Source: Rhodococcus sp040643435 (GTDB taxonomy: Bacteria > Actinomycetota > Actinomycetes > Mycobacteriales > Mycobacteriaceae). Taken from it: a stretch of DNA of 64,000 bases. Under the pieces are notes generated by a model that saw nothing but the letters and a program-made list of their open reading frames with translations, was not told the origin of the DNA and made no database searches. Below, piece by piece: positions 25,254-33,528 of this stretch. Location: NCBI RefSeq assembly GCF_040643435.1, contig NZ_JBEYUH010000003.1, positions 186,001 to 250,000 of the forward strand, in the 5' to 3' direction. Both the position numbers and the translations under genes were made by a program. Every line of letters begins with the position of its first letter. Position 1 is the first letter of the stretch.

Positions 25254-25876
25254 AGAACGTGATCACGAGCAATGAGACCAACCGCCGCACAGTCGGTCAC
25301 CGAACCGTCGACGGGCGCGAAGCGAAGGTTGTCACCGTCTCCCGCAGCTATCGCACGAGTGTCGAGGATCTGTGGGAGGCCTGCACCGATCCGCGGCGTA
25401 TCCCACGCTGGTTCCTGCCTGTGGAGGGCGACCTCGAAGTCGGCGGGCGATATCAGCTCGAGGGCAACGCGGATGGTGAGATCCTCACCTGCGATCCTCC
25501 TCGGATGTTCACCGCTACTTGGGAATTCGCTGGCAGGGTCAGCTGGATCGAGGTCTCGATTCTTTCCGAGCCCGGAGGCCGCGCGCGGCTCGAACTCTCG
25601 CACATCGCCTACCCCGATGAGCATTGGCAGCAGTACGGACCGGGTGCGGTCGGAATCGGTTGGGATCAGGCGCTTCTCGGCCTCGAACTGTACATCGGCT
25701 CAGGAGAGGCGGTGGATCCGGACGAATTCATGTCCTGGTCGATGTCGGAAGAGGGGTTGCAGTTCGTCCGGGACGGCAGTGCGGCCTGGTGCGACGCCGA
25801 TATCGTCGGCGGCGAGGATCCCCGACAGGCGCGCGCCGCCGCGGACCGGACGAGCGCGTTCTATATGGGTGGGTAG
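25250..25876 (+). CDS. SRPBCC (AHSA1-like) domain protein
   Basis: This 208-residue protein has the SRPBCC/activator of Hsp90 ATPase-like fold: VSRSYRTSVEDLWEACTDPRRIPRWFLPVEGDLEVGGRY, cut here as the opening beta strand and two helices, then MFTATWEFAG. The family binds hydrophobic ligands in a deep cavity. It is translationally coupled to arsR, so the ligand or its toxicity is probably what the regulator responds to. Function is otherwise unknown. Confidence 0.85.
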   Translation: MKNVITSNETNRRTVGHRTVDGREAKVVTVSRSYRTSVEDLWEACTDPRRIPRWFLPVEGDLEVGGRYQLEGNADGEILTCDPPRMFTATWEFAGRVSWIEVSILSEPGGRARLELSHIAYPDEHWQQYGPGAVGIGWDQALLGLELYIGSGEAVDPDEFMSWSMSEEGLQFVRDGSAAWCDADIVGGEDPRQARAAADRTSAFYMGG

Positions 25877-25940
25877 AACGTGAGCCGGACCCGAAAGCGT
25901 CGATCGGGTGAGCGAGGTCGGGTCGTGAGCCGTCGGCACC

Positions 25941-27422
25941 TCAGTCGGCGGAGCGCCGCTGCCGGGTGTTCGCGTAGGCGGCAGCGGAACGCAGCATTCC
26001 GGGCGTGCGTCTCGCCATCCCCAGGAAAGCGCGATCGAAAACGTTGAGAGCTGCTCGTTTCCGTGGCGCATGCAGCGTAGATTGCCCGCCGGTCAGGACG
26101 AAGAGCTGGATCCTGCCCGGAACGCCGGCGAGCCGGCGCGTACCCCTGTCGGCGAATTGCAGTCCCGACCCGCCGGCCAGTTCACGCACGTGACGTGAGA
26201 CGAGCACTTCTCCAGGACGGGCGGCGGCGCCGATGCGCGCGCCGACGTGCACGGTCAGACCTGTGACGTCAGTCCCCGTCGGCTCGACGGGGCCGGCGTG
26301 TACCCCGGCGCGCACTTCGAAGCCGAGACGCCGTGCATCGTCGATGATCCGCGCGGCGCATTGCACGGCGGCCACTGGACCGTCGAACAGGCTGAACGTG
26401 CCGTCTCCGACGGTGCTCATCAGCTGCCCGCCTGCCTCGGCTACCGCGAACCGGATATCGCGTTCGTGCCGCTCGAGCAACGCTCGATACGACGTGTCTC
26501 CGATGCGGGCAAGAAGCTTGGTGGACCCGACGATGTCGGTGAACAGGGTCGCCGCGAAGCGACGGCGGGCTTCTGCGGGTGGGACGGATCCACGGACGAG
26601 TTCCTCGACGATGGTCTGCACCTGCGCCCACGCCTCGCCCAGCGCGGCACCACGGGGTGACGGGCGCGTGATCACCAGTTCTCCGTGCGGCAGCAGATCT
26701 GCAAGATATCTCGCCGGACCCACCGGTATCGATCCTCCGGAGATCAGTACCACCTTGGTGGGGCACTGCACCGATCGCAGGGCGTACGAGTAGTCGATCC
26801 GCATGCTCGCCTCGAGGTGCGCGCTCATCGTGCTCGGCGACGCGGAGCAACGCTCGAGCATCGCCATCAGCCGGCGGTTGTAGGGGCTGTCGATGTGCGA
26901 ATCGGTCAGAGCCACCGTGTACCCCTCACCCCAGTGCCGAACGGCGTCCCTCCACAGCTCGACGGCCTCGTTCGCCTCGGCCTCCGTCCAGCCGTGCGGT
27001 GGCCGGTCGGCATCGAGCAGCGGTTCGCAGCACGGAGCAATCAACATCAATGCATCGACGCGTTCGGGGGCGGTCGCCGCGACGAGCACCTGTGCCCCGC
27101 ACGTGCTGTGGATTCCGACGAGCGTGGCGTGCCGGATCTGCTCGGCGTCCATGACGGCGAGGACGTCTTCCGCCTGCTGCTCGATCGTGGGGACGTGGTC
27201 GATCGGATCGGAGAGGCCGAAGCCCCGGCGCTGGAAGTAGACGGCCCGCGAGTACGTGGTGACGCGCTCGAAGAGGGAGTGCATGTACGGATCGGTCCAC
27301 AACAGATCCAGGTGCATCTGGACCTCGAAGAACCACACGACGTCGGACGGGCCCGTGCCGACGACCCCGTAGGCCAGATTGTGGCCGTCGCGGGGTAGAT
27401 ACCGGGTCACCGGCGGGTCCAC
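25941..27422 (-). CDS. Class III nucleotidyl cyclase fused to alpha/beta hydrolase
   Basis: This 493-residue fusion has an alpha/beta hydrolase domain (about residues 1-270, nucleophile elbow GIHSTCG) and a C-terminal class III adenylate/guanylate cyclase domain. The cyclase keeps the first metal Asp (FTDIVGST) and the second in GDGTFSLFDGP. The region where most cyclases have V-N-x-A-A-R reads VHVGARIGAAA, so the usual Asn is replaced by His. The domain order matches mycobacterial Rv1900c (LipJ). It may make cAMP in response to a ligand bound by the hydrolase-like half. Confidence 0.85.
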   Translation of the reverse strand: MDPPVTRYLPRDGHNLAYGVVGTGPSDVVWFFEVQMHLDLLWTDPYMHSLFERVTTYSRAVYFQRRGFGLSDPIDHVPTIEQQAEDVLAVMDAEQIRHATLVGIHSTCGAQVLVAATAPERVDALMLIAPCCEPLLDADRPPHGWTEAEANEAVELWRDAVRHWGEGYTVALTDSHIDSPYNRRLMAMLERCSASPSTMSAHLEASMRIDYSYALRSVQCPTKVVLISGGSIPVGPARYLADLLPHGELVITRPSPRGAALGEAWAQVQTIVEELVRGSVPPAEARRRFAATLFTDIVGSTKLLARIGDTSYRALLERHERDIRFAVAEAGGQLMSTVGDGTFSLFDGPVAAVQCAARIIDDARRLGFEVRAGVHAGPVEPTGTDVTGLTVHVGARIGAAARPGEVLVSRHVRELAGGSGLQFADRGTRRLAGVPGRIQLFVLTGGQSTLHAPRKRAALNVFDRAFLGMARRTPGMLRSAAAYANTRQRRSAD

Positions 27423-27564
27423 CCGTACAGCCTAGCGAGGCGGATCGGCCGGAAAGTATGTTCCAGAGGTGGAGCCATCGTGCAGTGCTTGCCGAAGCGG
27501 CGAGTGACACCCGCGGTCGGCTCTGCCGGGCGTGATCTCGCCCACCGGAGAAGGAGATGTCTCG

Positions 27565-28275
27565 ATGACAGTTTCGTCCGAAGCGGGCGATATCGGACGC
27601 CGTATGGCACAGCTCGCGCGGGGCTTCTATCATCCGACGGATCTCGACGAGACCTTGCGTGGCGTGACCGCGGCGGCAGTCGAGCTCGTGGACGGGGCCG
27701 ATTGTGCCGACATCCTCATCGTGACCGGGCGTCAACATTTCCGATCCCTCGCTGCGACATCGAAGCTTGCCGAGGATCTCGACGACATCCAGGAGCAGTT
27801 CGGTGAGGGGCCGTGTCTGGATGCGAGTTTGAAGTACCTCGTGGTCCGCTCGGAGGATCTTCGCGCCGAGTCGCGTTGGCCGCGCTTCGCCGCGGCTGCC
27901 GTGAAGGCCGGGGTGCTCAGCGCCCTGTCGTTCCAGCTCTATGTCGAGCAGGAGAGCATGGGAGCGCTCAACATGTTCTCCTCCGAGGCCGAGGCGTTCG
28001 GCCCGCTCGGGGAGGCGACGGCCGAGGTCCTGGCCGCCCACGCGGCGATCGCGATGAGCGCGGCGCGCAGTCAGGGACAGTTCGCGTCCGCTCTGGCGAC
28101 CCGCGACATCATCGGACAGGCCAAAGGGATGATCATGGAACGCTTCGGCGTCGACGCCATCGCGGCGTTCGAGTTGTTGCGCAAGCTCTCGCAGGACAGC
28201 AACGTCACGCTCTCGGTGGTCGCGCAGCGGCTCGTCGATGCCGGTCCGGAGCGCTCCGTCGAGCGGTCGAGGTAA
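27565..28275 (+). CDS. GAF-ANTAR domain regulator
   Basis: This 236-residue protein has a GAF sensor domain (about residues 20-165; ADCADILIVTGRQHFRSLAA, FGEGPCLDA) followed by an ANTAR domain (RDIIGQAKGMIMERFGVDAIAAFELL). ANTAR domains bind tandem-hexaloop RNA and act as antiterminators. GAF-ANTAR proteins are frequent in Rhodococcus and Mycobacterium. Ribosome site GGAGAAGGAG supports ATG 27565. Its RNA target is not evident here. Confidence 0.88.
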   Translation: MTVSSEAGDIGRRMAQLARGFYHPTDLDETLRGVTAAAVELVDGADCADILIVTGRQHFRSLAATSKLAEDLDDIQEQFGEGPCLDASLKYLVVRSEDLRAESRWPRFAAAAVKAGVLSALSFQLYVEQESMGALNMFSSEAEAFGPLGEATAEVLAAHAAIAMSAARSQGQFASALATRDIIGQAKGMIMERFGVDAIAAFELLRKLSQDSNVTLSVVAQRLVDAGPERSVERSR

Positions 28276-28361
28276 CCCGGCGCTTTCCTGTGTGACAGCG
28301 CACACGCACGCCGGGTAGGTTTGGTGAAACTGCAAGTACTACTCACCGGTAGGGGTGCACC

Positions 28362-29915
28362 ATGCCAGCTCCGAGCGCTGCGACCTTCCAGCGTCTTGCC
28401 GATCTCGTCGCGATCCCCGACGCCGCCGAGCGGCCCACCCGTCCCGTTGTCGAGGCCTTCACGGGCCGGGAGCTGGCCACCGTGCCGGTCGGCACCGCCG
28501 AGGACGCGAAGGCTGCAATCGCCCGGGCCCGCGCCGCACAGGAAGCGTGGGCGAGGCTGCCCGTCTCCGAGCGCGCCGCGATCGTGCACCGCTACCGCGA
28601 CCTCGTGCTGGCCCGTCGCGCGCAGCTCATGGACATGGCACAGGCCGAGACCGGCAAGTCGCGCAGCTCCGCTCAGGAAGAGGTGCTCGACATCTCGATG
28701 ACCGCGCGGTTCTACGCGCGCGTAGCGCCGAAGTTGCTGCGCCCGCGCAAGGCCACGGGCATGCTGCCGGTTCTGACGAAGACGACCGTCCTGCATCATC
28801 CCAAGGGCGTCGTCGGCGTGATCGCGCCGTGGAACTACCCGATGACGTTGGCGGTGTCGGACGCGATTCCCGCCCTGCTCGCCGGCAACAGCGTGGTGCT
28901 CAAGCCCGACAGCCGGACCCCGTACTGTGCACTCGCGGTCGCCGAACTGCTCTACGAGGCGGGTGTGCCGCGCGACGTCTTCGCGGTGGTTCCCGGGCCT
29001 GGGCCCGTGGTGGGTAGCGCAATCGCCGAGAACGCCGACTACCTGATGTTCACGGGGTCGTCGGAGACGGGGCGTCTGCTCGCCGAGCAGGCCGGCCGCC
29101 GCCTGATCGGATTCTCCGCCGAACTCGGCGGTAAGAATCCCATGATCGTCACCGCGGGTGTGAATCTGCGCGAGGTCACCGATGCCGCAGTGCGGGCGTG
29201 CTTCTCCAACTCGGGGCAACTGTGCATCTCGATCGAGCGAATCTACGTCGAGAAGTCCATCGCCCCGGAGTTCATCCGGATGTTCGGGGCGCGGGTGCGC
29301 GAGATGTCGCTGGGCCCCGGCTACGACTTCGGCACCGAGATGGGCTGCCTGATCAGCGAGAGCCAGGTCAAGACCGTCACCCGGCATGTCGAGGATGCGG
29401 TCGCCAAGGGTGCGACCGTCGTCGCGGGCGGGAACGCCCGACCCGATCTCGGCCCCCTGTTCTTCGAACCGACGGTGCTCACCGACGTGCCCGAGGACGC
29501 CGAGTGCTATCGCGACGAGACGTTCGGCCCCGTGGTGTCGATCTACCCGGTCGAGAATGTCGAGGAGGCGATCCGGCAGGCCAACGACACCGAGTACGGA
29601 CTCAACGCATCGGTGTGGGCCGCGACGAAGGCGCAGGGTGAGGCCATCGCGGCGCGGGTGCGCGCGGGCACCGTGAACGTCGACGAGGGATACGCGCCGG
29701 CATGGGGCAGCACCGGTGCGCCGATGGGAGGCATGGGCATCTCCGGAATGGGTCGCCGCCACGGCGCGGAGGGCCTGTACAAATACACCGAGGCACAGAC
29801 CGTCGCAACGACCAGGCTGCTCGACCTCGACGGTCCCCGCTGGCTCCCGCGGCGCCTGTGGGCGAAGATGCTCGCCCCGCTCGTCAAGTCGATGCAGTGG
29901 CTGCCGGGCCGGTAG
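28362..29915 (+). CDS. gabD2: Succinate-semialdehyde dehydrogenase (NADP+)
   Basis: This aldehyde dehydrogenase of 517 residues oxidises succinate semialdehyde to succinate. It has the N-terminal cofactor segment VVGVIAPWNYPM, the FTGSSETGR loop, the catalytic Glu in AELGGKNPM and the catalytic Cys in NSGQLCISIER. The sequence resembles actinobacterial GabD2 (Rv1731). Closely related dehydrogenases take other aldehydes, so the substrate is probable rather than proven. The 3' end overlaps the convergent MFS gene by 32 bases. Confidence 0.85.
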   Translation: MPAPSAATFQRLADLVAIPDAAERPTRPVVEAFTGRELATVPVGTAEDAKAAIARARAAQEAWARLPVSERAAIVHRYRDLVLARRAQLMDMAQAETGKSRSSAQEEVLDISMTARFYARVAPKLLRPRKATGMLPVLTKTTVLHHPKGVVGVIAPWNYPMTLAVSDAIPALLAGNSVVLKPDSRTPYCALAVAELLYEAGVPRDVFAVVPGPGPVVGSAIAENADYLMFTGSSETGRLLAEQAGRRLIGFSAELGGKNPMIVTAGVNLREVTDAAVRACFSNSGQLCISIERIYVEKSIAPEFIRMFGARVREMSLGPGYDFGTEMGCLISESQVKTVTRHVEDAVAKGATVVAGGNARPDLGPLFFEPTVLTDVPEDAECYRDETFGPVVSIYPVENVEEAIRQANDTEYGLNASVWAATKAQGEAIAARVRAGTVNVDEGYAPAWGSTGAPMGGMGISGMGRRHGAEGLYKYTEAQTVATTRLLDLDGPRWLPRRLWAKMLAPLVKSMQWLPGR

Positions 29916-31443
29916 GGACCGAATCGTTCTTCCGCACGATGGTGGTCGCGAGGGGTTTCTCGACGACGAAACACAGCAGGACCCCCGCGACCATCACGAG
30001 TGGTGCGATATAGAGGTAGATCGGCACGAGTGCATCGTTGTAGGCCTCGAGGACCGATTGCCGGAGGGTGTCGGGAAGGCCCTGAACCGTGGCGGGGGTG
30101 AGTGACTCGGGCTCGCCGACGCCGGTGCCGGACAGTCCACCGGCGAGACGTGCGGCGAACACGCTGCCGACGACGGCGGAACCGAGGGTCGCCCCGATCT
30201 GACGGAAGTAGTTGTTTCCCGCGGTTGCGGTGCCGACTTCCTCGATGGGGAACGAGTTCTGCACGACCAGCACGAGGATCTGCATCGCCGTGCCGAATCC
30301 GACTCCGAGCACGGCGAGCCAGCAGCACAGCATCCACAGGGGTGTTTCCGCGTCGAGGGTGGACAGGAGAACCAGGCCGACGGTGACGAGCACCGACCCG
30401 ACGAGGGGTATCCGTTTGTAGCGACCGGTCCTCGTCACGAATCGTCCCGCCAGCGTCGACGTCACGAACATCGGTCCCATCATGGGGAGCATCAGCAAGC
30501 CGGCGGTGGTGGCGCTCTTGCCCGCGACCATCTGGAGGTAGGTGGGCATGTAGGCGGCGACGCCGAAGAGGGCGATGCTGATGAGGAGTCCGGCAGCGGT
30601 GACGAGGTCGAAGTTGCGGTCGCGGAACAGATGTAGACCGATCACAGGTTCGTGGGCGCGCCGTTCGACGGCGACGAACAGGACCGCCCCCGCCACAGTT
30701 GCGGCGATCAACGCGAGCATGATCGGCGAGGTCCACGGGTACTGCGAACCGCCCCAGGTCGCTACGAGTACGAGAAGCGTTGTGACAACGGACAGTACGG
30801 CCATGCCGAGAATGTCGATCCGACGACCGGATCCGGAGACGCGAGGCAGGCGCAGGAAGACCACCGCGGCAACGACGGCGATCGCACCGAGCGGCACGTT
30901 GATCCAGAACACCCATCTCCAGCCGGGACCTTCGGTGAACCATCCGCCGAGCAGGGGGCCGGCCACCGACGACACGGCGAAGACGCTGCTCATGATTCCG
31001 AGATATCTGCCCCGCTGACGGGCCGGAATGACATCGGCAATGGTGGCCTGGGACAACACCATCAGACCGCCGCCTCCGGCTCCCTGGACGGCCCGGGCGA
31101 TGATGAGCCACGTGATGTCCCCGGCGAGCGCGCCGAGGACGGACCCGAGGACGAAGATCGTCAATGCGGTGAGCAGCAGTGGCCTGCGGCCGAAGAGATC
31201 CCCGAGTTTGCCGTAGACGGGCATCATGATCGTCGAGGCGAGGATGTAGGCGGTTATCACCCACAGCATCCGGTCCACACCGTGGAGTTCGCCGACGATG
31301 GTCGGCAGGGCGGGATTCAGAACCGTCTGATTGAGAGACGCGGCCAGCATCGCGAGCATGAGACCTGCGAAGATGAAAGTGACGCGCGGTGTCGTCTGTT
31401 CCCCGGCCGCCGATGGCCTTTCGGCCGGATCGTGAGCGTTCAC
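29884..31443 (-). CDS. DHA2-family MFS multidrug transporter
   Basis: This 519-residue, probably 14-helix proton-driven efflux transporter belongs to the EmrB/QacA (DHA2) group. It opens with FIFAGLMLAMLAASLNQTVLNPALPTI, and motif A-like YGKLGDLFGRRPLL follows. The GTG start overlaps the stop of the upstream TetR gene (GTGA), so it is the likely target of that repressor. The C-terminal stop lies inside the convergent gabD2 gene's 3' end. Confidence 0.9.
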   Translation of the reverse strand: MNAHDPAERPSAAGEQTTPRVTFIFAGLMLAMLAASLNQTVLNPALPTIVGELHGVDRMLWVITAYILASTIMMPVYGKLGDLFGRRPLLLTALTIFVLGSVLGALAGDITWLIIARAVQGAGGGGLMVLSQATIADVIPARQRGRYLGIMSSVFAVSSVAGPLLGGWFTEGPGWRWVFWINVPLGAIAVVAAVVFLRLPRVSGSGRRIDILGMAVLSVVTTLLVLVATWGGSQYPWTSPIMLALIAATVAGAVLFVAVERRAHEPVIGLHLFRDRNFDLVTAAGLLISIALFGVAAYMPTYLQMVAGKSATTAGLLMLPMMGPMFVTSTLAGRFVTRTGRYKRIPLVGSVLVTVGLVLLSTLDAETPLWMLCCWLAVLGVGFGTAMQILVLVVQNSFPIEEVGTATAGNNYFRQIGATLGSAVVGSVFAARLAGGLSGTGVGEPESLTPATVQGLPDTLRQSVLEAYNDALVPIYLYIAPLVMVAGVLLCFVVEKPLATTIVRKNDSVPTGPAATAST

Positions 31444-32102
31444 CGCCGTGTGACCTCCCGGAAGAGTGCGCAGGTGCGCTGCAGGACCGACTCGGAATCG
31501 GATTCCGTTCTGGCCGGTGCGGTGAGCAGCGGGCGCATCGCGGAGCGCATGAGAGCACCCGCGACCGTGACGATCATGGCGGCGGTGTCCTCGACGGTGC
31601 TGTCGTGTCCGAGTGCTCCGTCCACGCGGTGCGTGGTCGCCAACCTGGTGGTGACGAGTTCGGTGGCGACCGCCTCCACATCGTCGATGTGCTGGAAGCG
31701 CCTGCGCGCGAGTTCGGGATGCCGATCCATCAGGGCGATGTACTCGTCGTAATCGATCGCACGGCGGTTCGCGCTACGGAACACCGCCAGGAGCAGGAAC
31801 GCGACCTTCTCGACGAGGTCGTCGGACGGCGCGAAGTCGAACTCGTCGGCGATGCTGTCGTCGATGACGGGGGAGCACAGGCCGAGGACGGCGTCTTCCT
31901 TCGACTTGAAGTAGTTGAAGAAGGTTCGCGGTGAGATCTCTGCTCGTTCCGCAATGGTGTCGATGGTGATGTCGGCCAGGCGGGTGTGGTGAGCTGCGGC
32001 GTCTGCGGCAGCGAGATGGATCGCCGTCCACGTGCGGGCGCGTTTGCGTTCGCGGTGCGAACTCGTCACCTTCCGAGAGTCCCCGGGCGCAGTTGCAGTC
32101 AT
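31440..32102 (-). CDS. TetR-family transcriptional regulator
   Basis: This 220-residue repressor has the usual N-terminal helix-turn-helix: ITIDTIAERAEISPRTFFNYFKSKEDAV. The C-terminal ligand-binding part is variable. It is the first gene of a two-gene unit with the MFS exporter. A GCGAAA-N6-TTTCGC inverted repeat sits 14 bases upstream of its start and probably serves as the autoregulatory operator. Confidence 0.9.
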   Translation of the reverse strand: MTATAPGDSRKVTSSHRERKRARTWTAIHLAAADAAAHHTRLADITIDTIAERAEISPRTFFNYFKSKEDAVLGLCSPVIDDSIADEFDFAPSDDLVEKVAFLLLAVFRSANRRAIDYDEYIALMDRHPELARRRFQHIDDVEAVATELVTTRLATTHRVDGALGHDSTVEDTAAMIVTVAGALMRSAMRPLLTAPARTESDSESVLQRTCALFREVTRR

Positions 32103-32116
32103 GAAGTTTTACATTA

Positions 32117-32134
32117 GCGAAATTTCCGTTTCGC
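32117..32134. promoter_or_regulatory. Candidate TetR operator
   Basis: The inverted repeat GCGAAA-N6-TTTCGC lies in the AT-rich stretch just upstream of the tetR start, between it and the divergent esterase gene. It has a typical length and position for TetR binding. Confidence 0.55.
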
Positions 32135-32208
32135 GCAAATCAGGTTTCTGAATCAGAGAGTCAAGTTCTCCACCCGGCCGGTTCCCCGTGGTCCGCATAC
32201 TGAGCTTC

Positions 32209-33528
32209 ATGTCCTGGCCGGGGATCACGGCGTGGGTGCTGGACCTACCTCTGACCACGCGTGCGGCAGTTGCGGTGCTCGCCGTTCTCGTGGTGTCGGG
32301 CCTGATCGTATTGCTCGCGCGCAGGAAGCGGTCGTGGTTCGTCCGTGGCGTCCCCGCTGCGGTGATCGCGGCAATAGTGGTCACCGCCGGCGCGGCACTG
32401 CTGGTCGAGAAGGTGTGGAAGCCGTTCCCCGACCGACTGCCGTGGGTGGTGTACGGGTGGGTGGGGGTGGCAGTGCTCGCCGTAGCGCTACTGATCGGAC
32501 GCTGGTTCGCGCGCCGCCGCGACCGGGCTCGGCCTCTGGCCGCAAGTGGACTCGTTGCGGCCATGCTGGTCGTCGTGATCGCCGCAGCCGGTCGGATCGA
32601 TGCGGTCTACGGCGCGTATCCGACCGTGCGGGCCGTCCTCGGCATCACCGACTACCGCACCGTATCCCTGGACGACCCCTCTGTCGCGAGCTCGCGGACC
32701 CTATCGGTGGCGGAATGGTCGCCACCGGGCAACCTCCCTACGACCGGCGCGGTCACGTCCGTGACGATCCCCGGGGCAGTCTCGGGATTCCGGGCGCGGG
32801 AGGCCCGCGTCTACCTTCCGCCTGCATATTTCTCGGATCCGAGACCCGAACTCCCCGTGCTGATCCTGCTCCCCGGACAGCCCGGTGGCCCGGAGGACTG
32901 GCTTGTGGGTGGGCGCCTCACGCAGACCATGGATTCCTACGCCGCCGAGCATCGAGGCCTGGCACCGGTCGTCGTGGTCGCGGACGGAACGGGAGGTCAG
33001 CTCGACAACCCGCTGTGCGTGGATTCGCGCCTCGGTAATGCGGCCACCTATCTTGCGGTCGACGTGCCGGCCTGGGTGCGGGACCACCTTCAGGTCGACG
33101 ACGACCCGAAGGCGTGGGCCGTGGGCGGATTGTCGTACGGCGGGACGTGCGCCCTGCAACTCGCGACCACCCGCCCCGACGTCTATCCGACCTTCCTCGA
33201 CTTCTCGGGGCAGGCCGAACCCACTCTCGGCAACAGGGACGAGACGATTCGCGACGTCTTCGGGGGCGACGCGGAAGCTTTTGCCCGCAACAACCCCGCC
33301 GATCTGCTGAGACGCAACCGTTATCCGGATTCCGCGGGCGCTTTCGTGGTGGGGACCGACGATGCCGAATACCGTGCCGGGGTGGAAAGCCTTGCCGCGG
33401 CGGCTCGTGACGCGGGCATGGATGTCCATCTCACCGAACTCCCCGGAACACACAACTACGCGCTGTGGGCGGCAGCGCTCGAGAAGGAACTGTCATGGCT
33501 CGCTCAACGGCTCGGGCTCGGCAACTGA
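32209..33528 (+). CDS. Membrane-anchored esterase-D-like hydrolase
   Basis: This 439-residue protein has four N-terminal membrane helices (residues 1-130), then an alpha/beta hydrolase of the esterase D/mycolyltransferase type. The latter has LPVLILLPGQPGGPEDW, the nucleophile elbow GLSYGGT, and a C-terminal His in PGTHNYALW. It ends in a TGATG overlap with an MprF-type lipid aminoacyltransferase gene. In other bacteria, hydrolases next to mprF remove amino acids from aminoacyl-phosphatidylglycerol, so a matching role is plausible. GTG 32188 is an alternative start. Confidence 0.8.
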   Translation: MSWPGITAWVLDLPLTTRAAVAVLAVLVVSGLIVLLARRKRSWFVRGVPAAVIAAIVVTAGAALLVEKVWKPFPDRLPWVVYGWVGVAVLAVALLIGRWFARRRDRARPLAASGLVAAMLVVVIAAAGRIDAVYGAYPTVRAVLGITDYRTVSLDDPSVASSRTLSVAEWSPPGNLPTTGAVTSVTIPGAVSGFRAREARVYLPPAYFSDPRPELPVLILLPGQPGGPEDWLVGGRLTQTMDSYAAEHRGLAPVVVVADGTGGQLDNPLCVDSRLGNAATYLAVDVPAWVRDHLQVDDDPKAWAVGGLSYGGTCALQLATTRPDVYPTFLDFSGQAEPTLGNRDETIRDVFGGDAEAFARNNPADLLRRNRYPDSAGAFVVGTDDAEYRAGVESLAAAARDAGMDVHLTELPGTHNYALWAAALEKELSWLAQRLGLGN

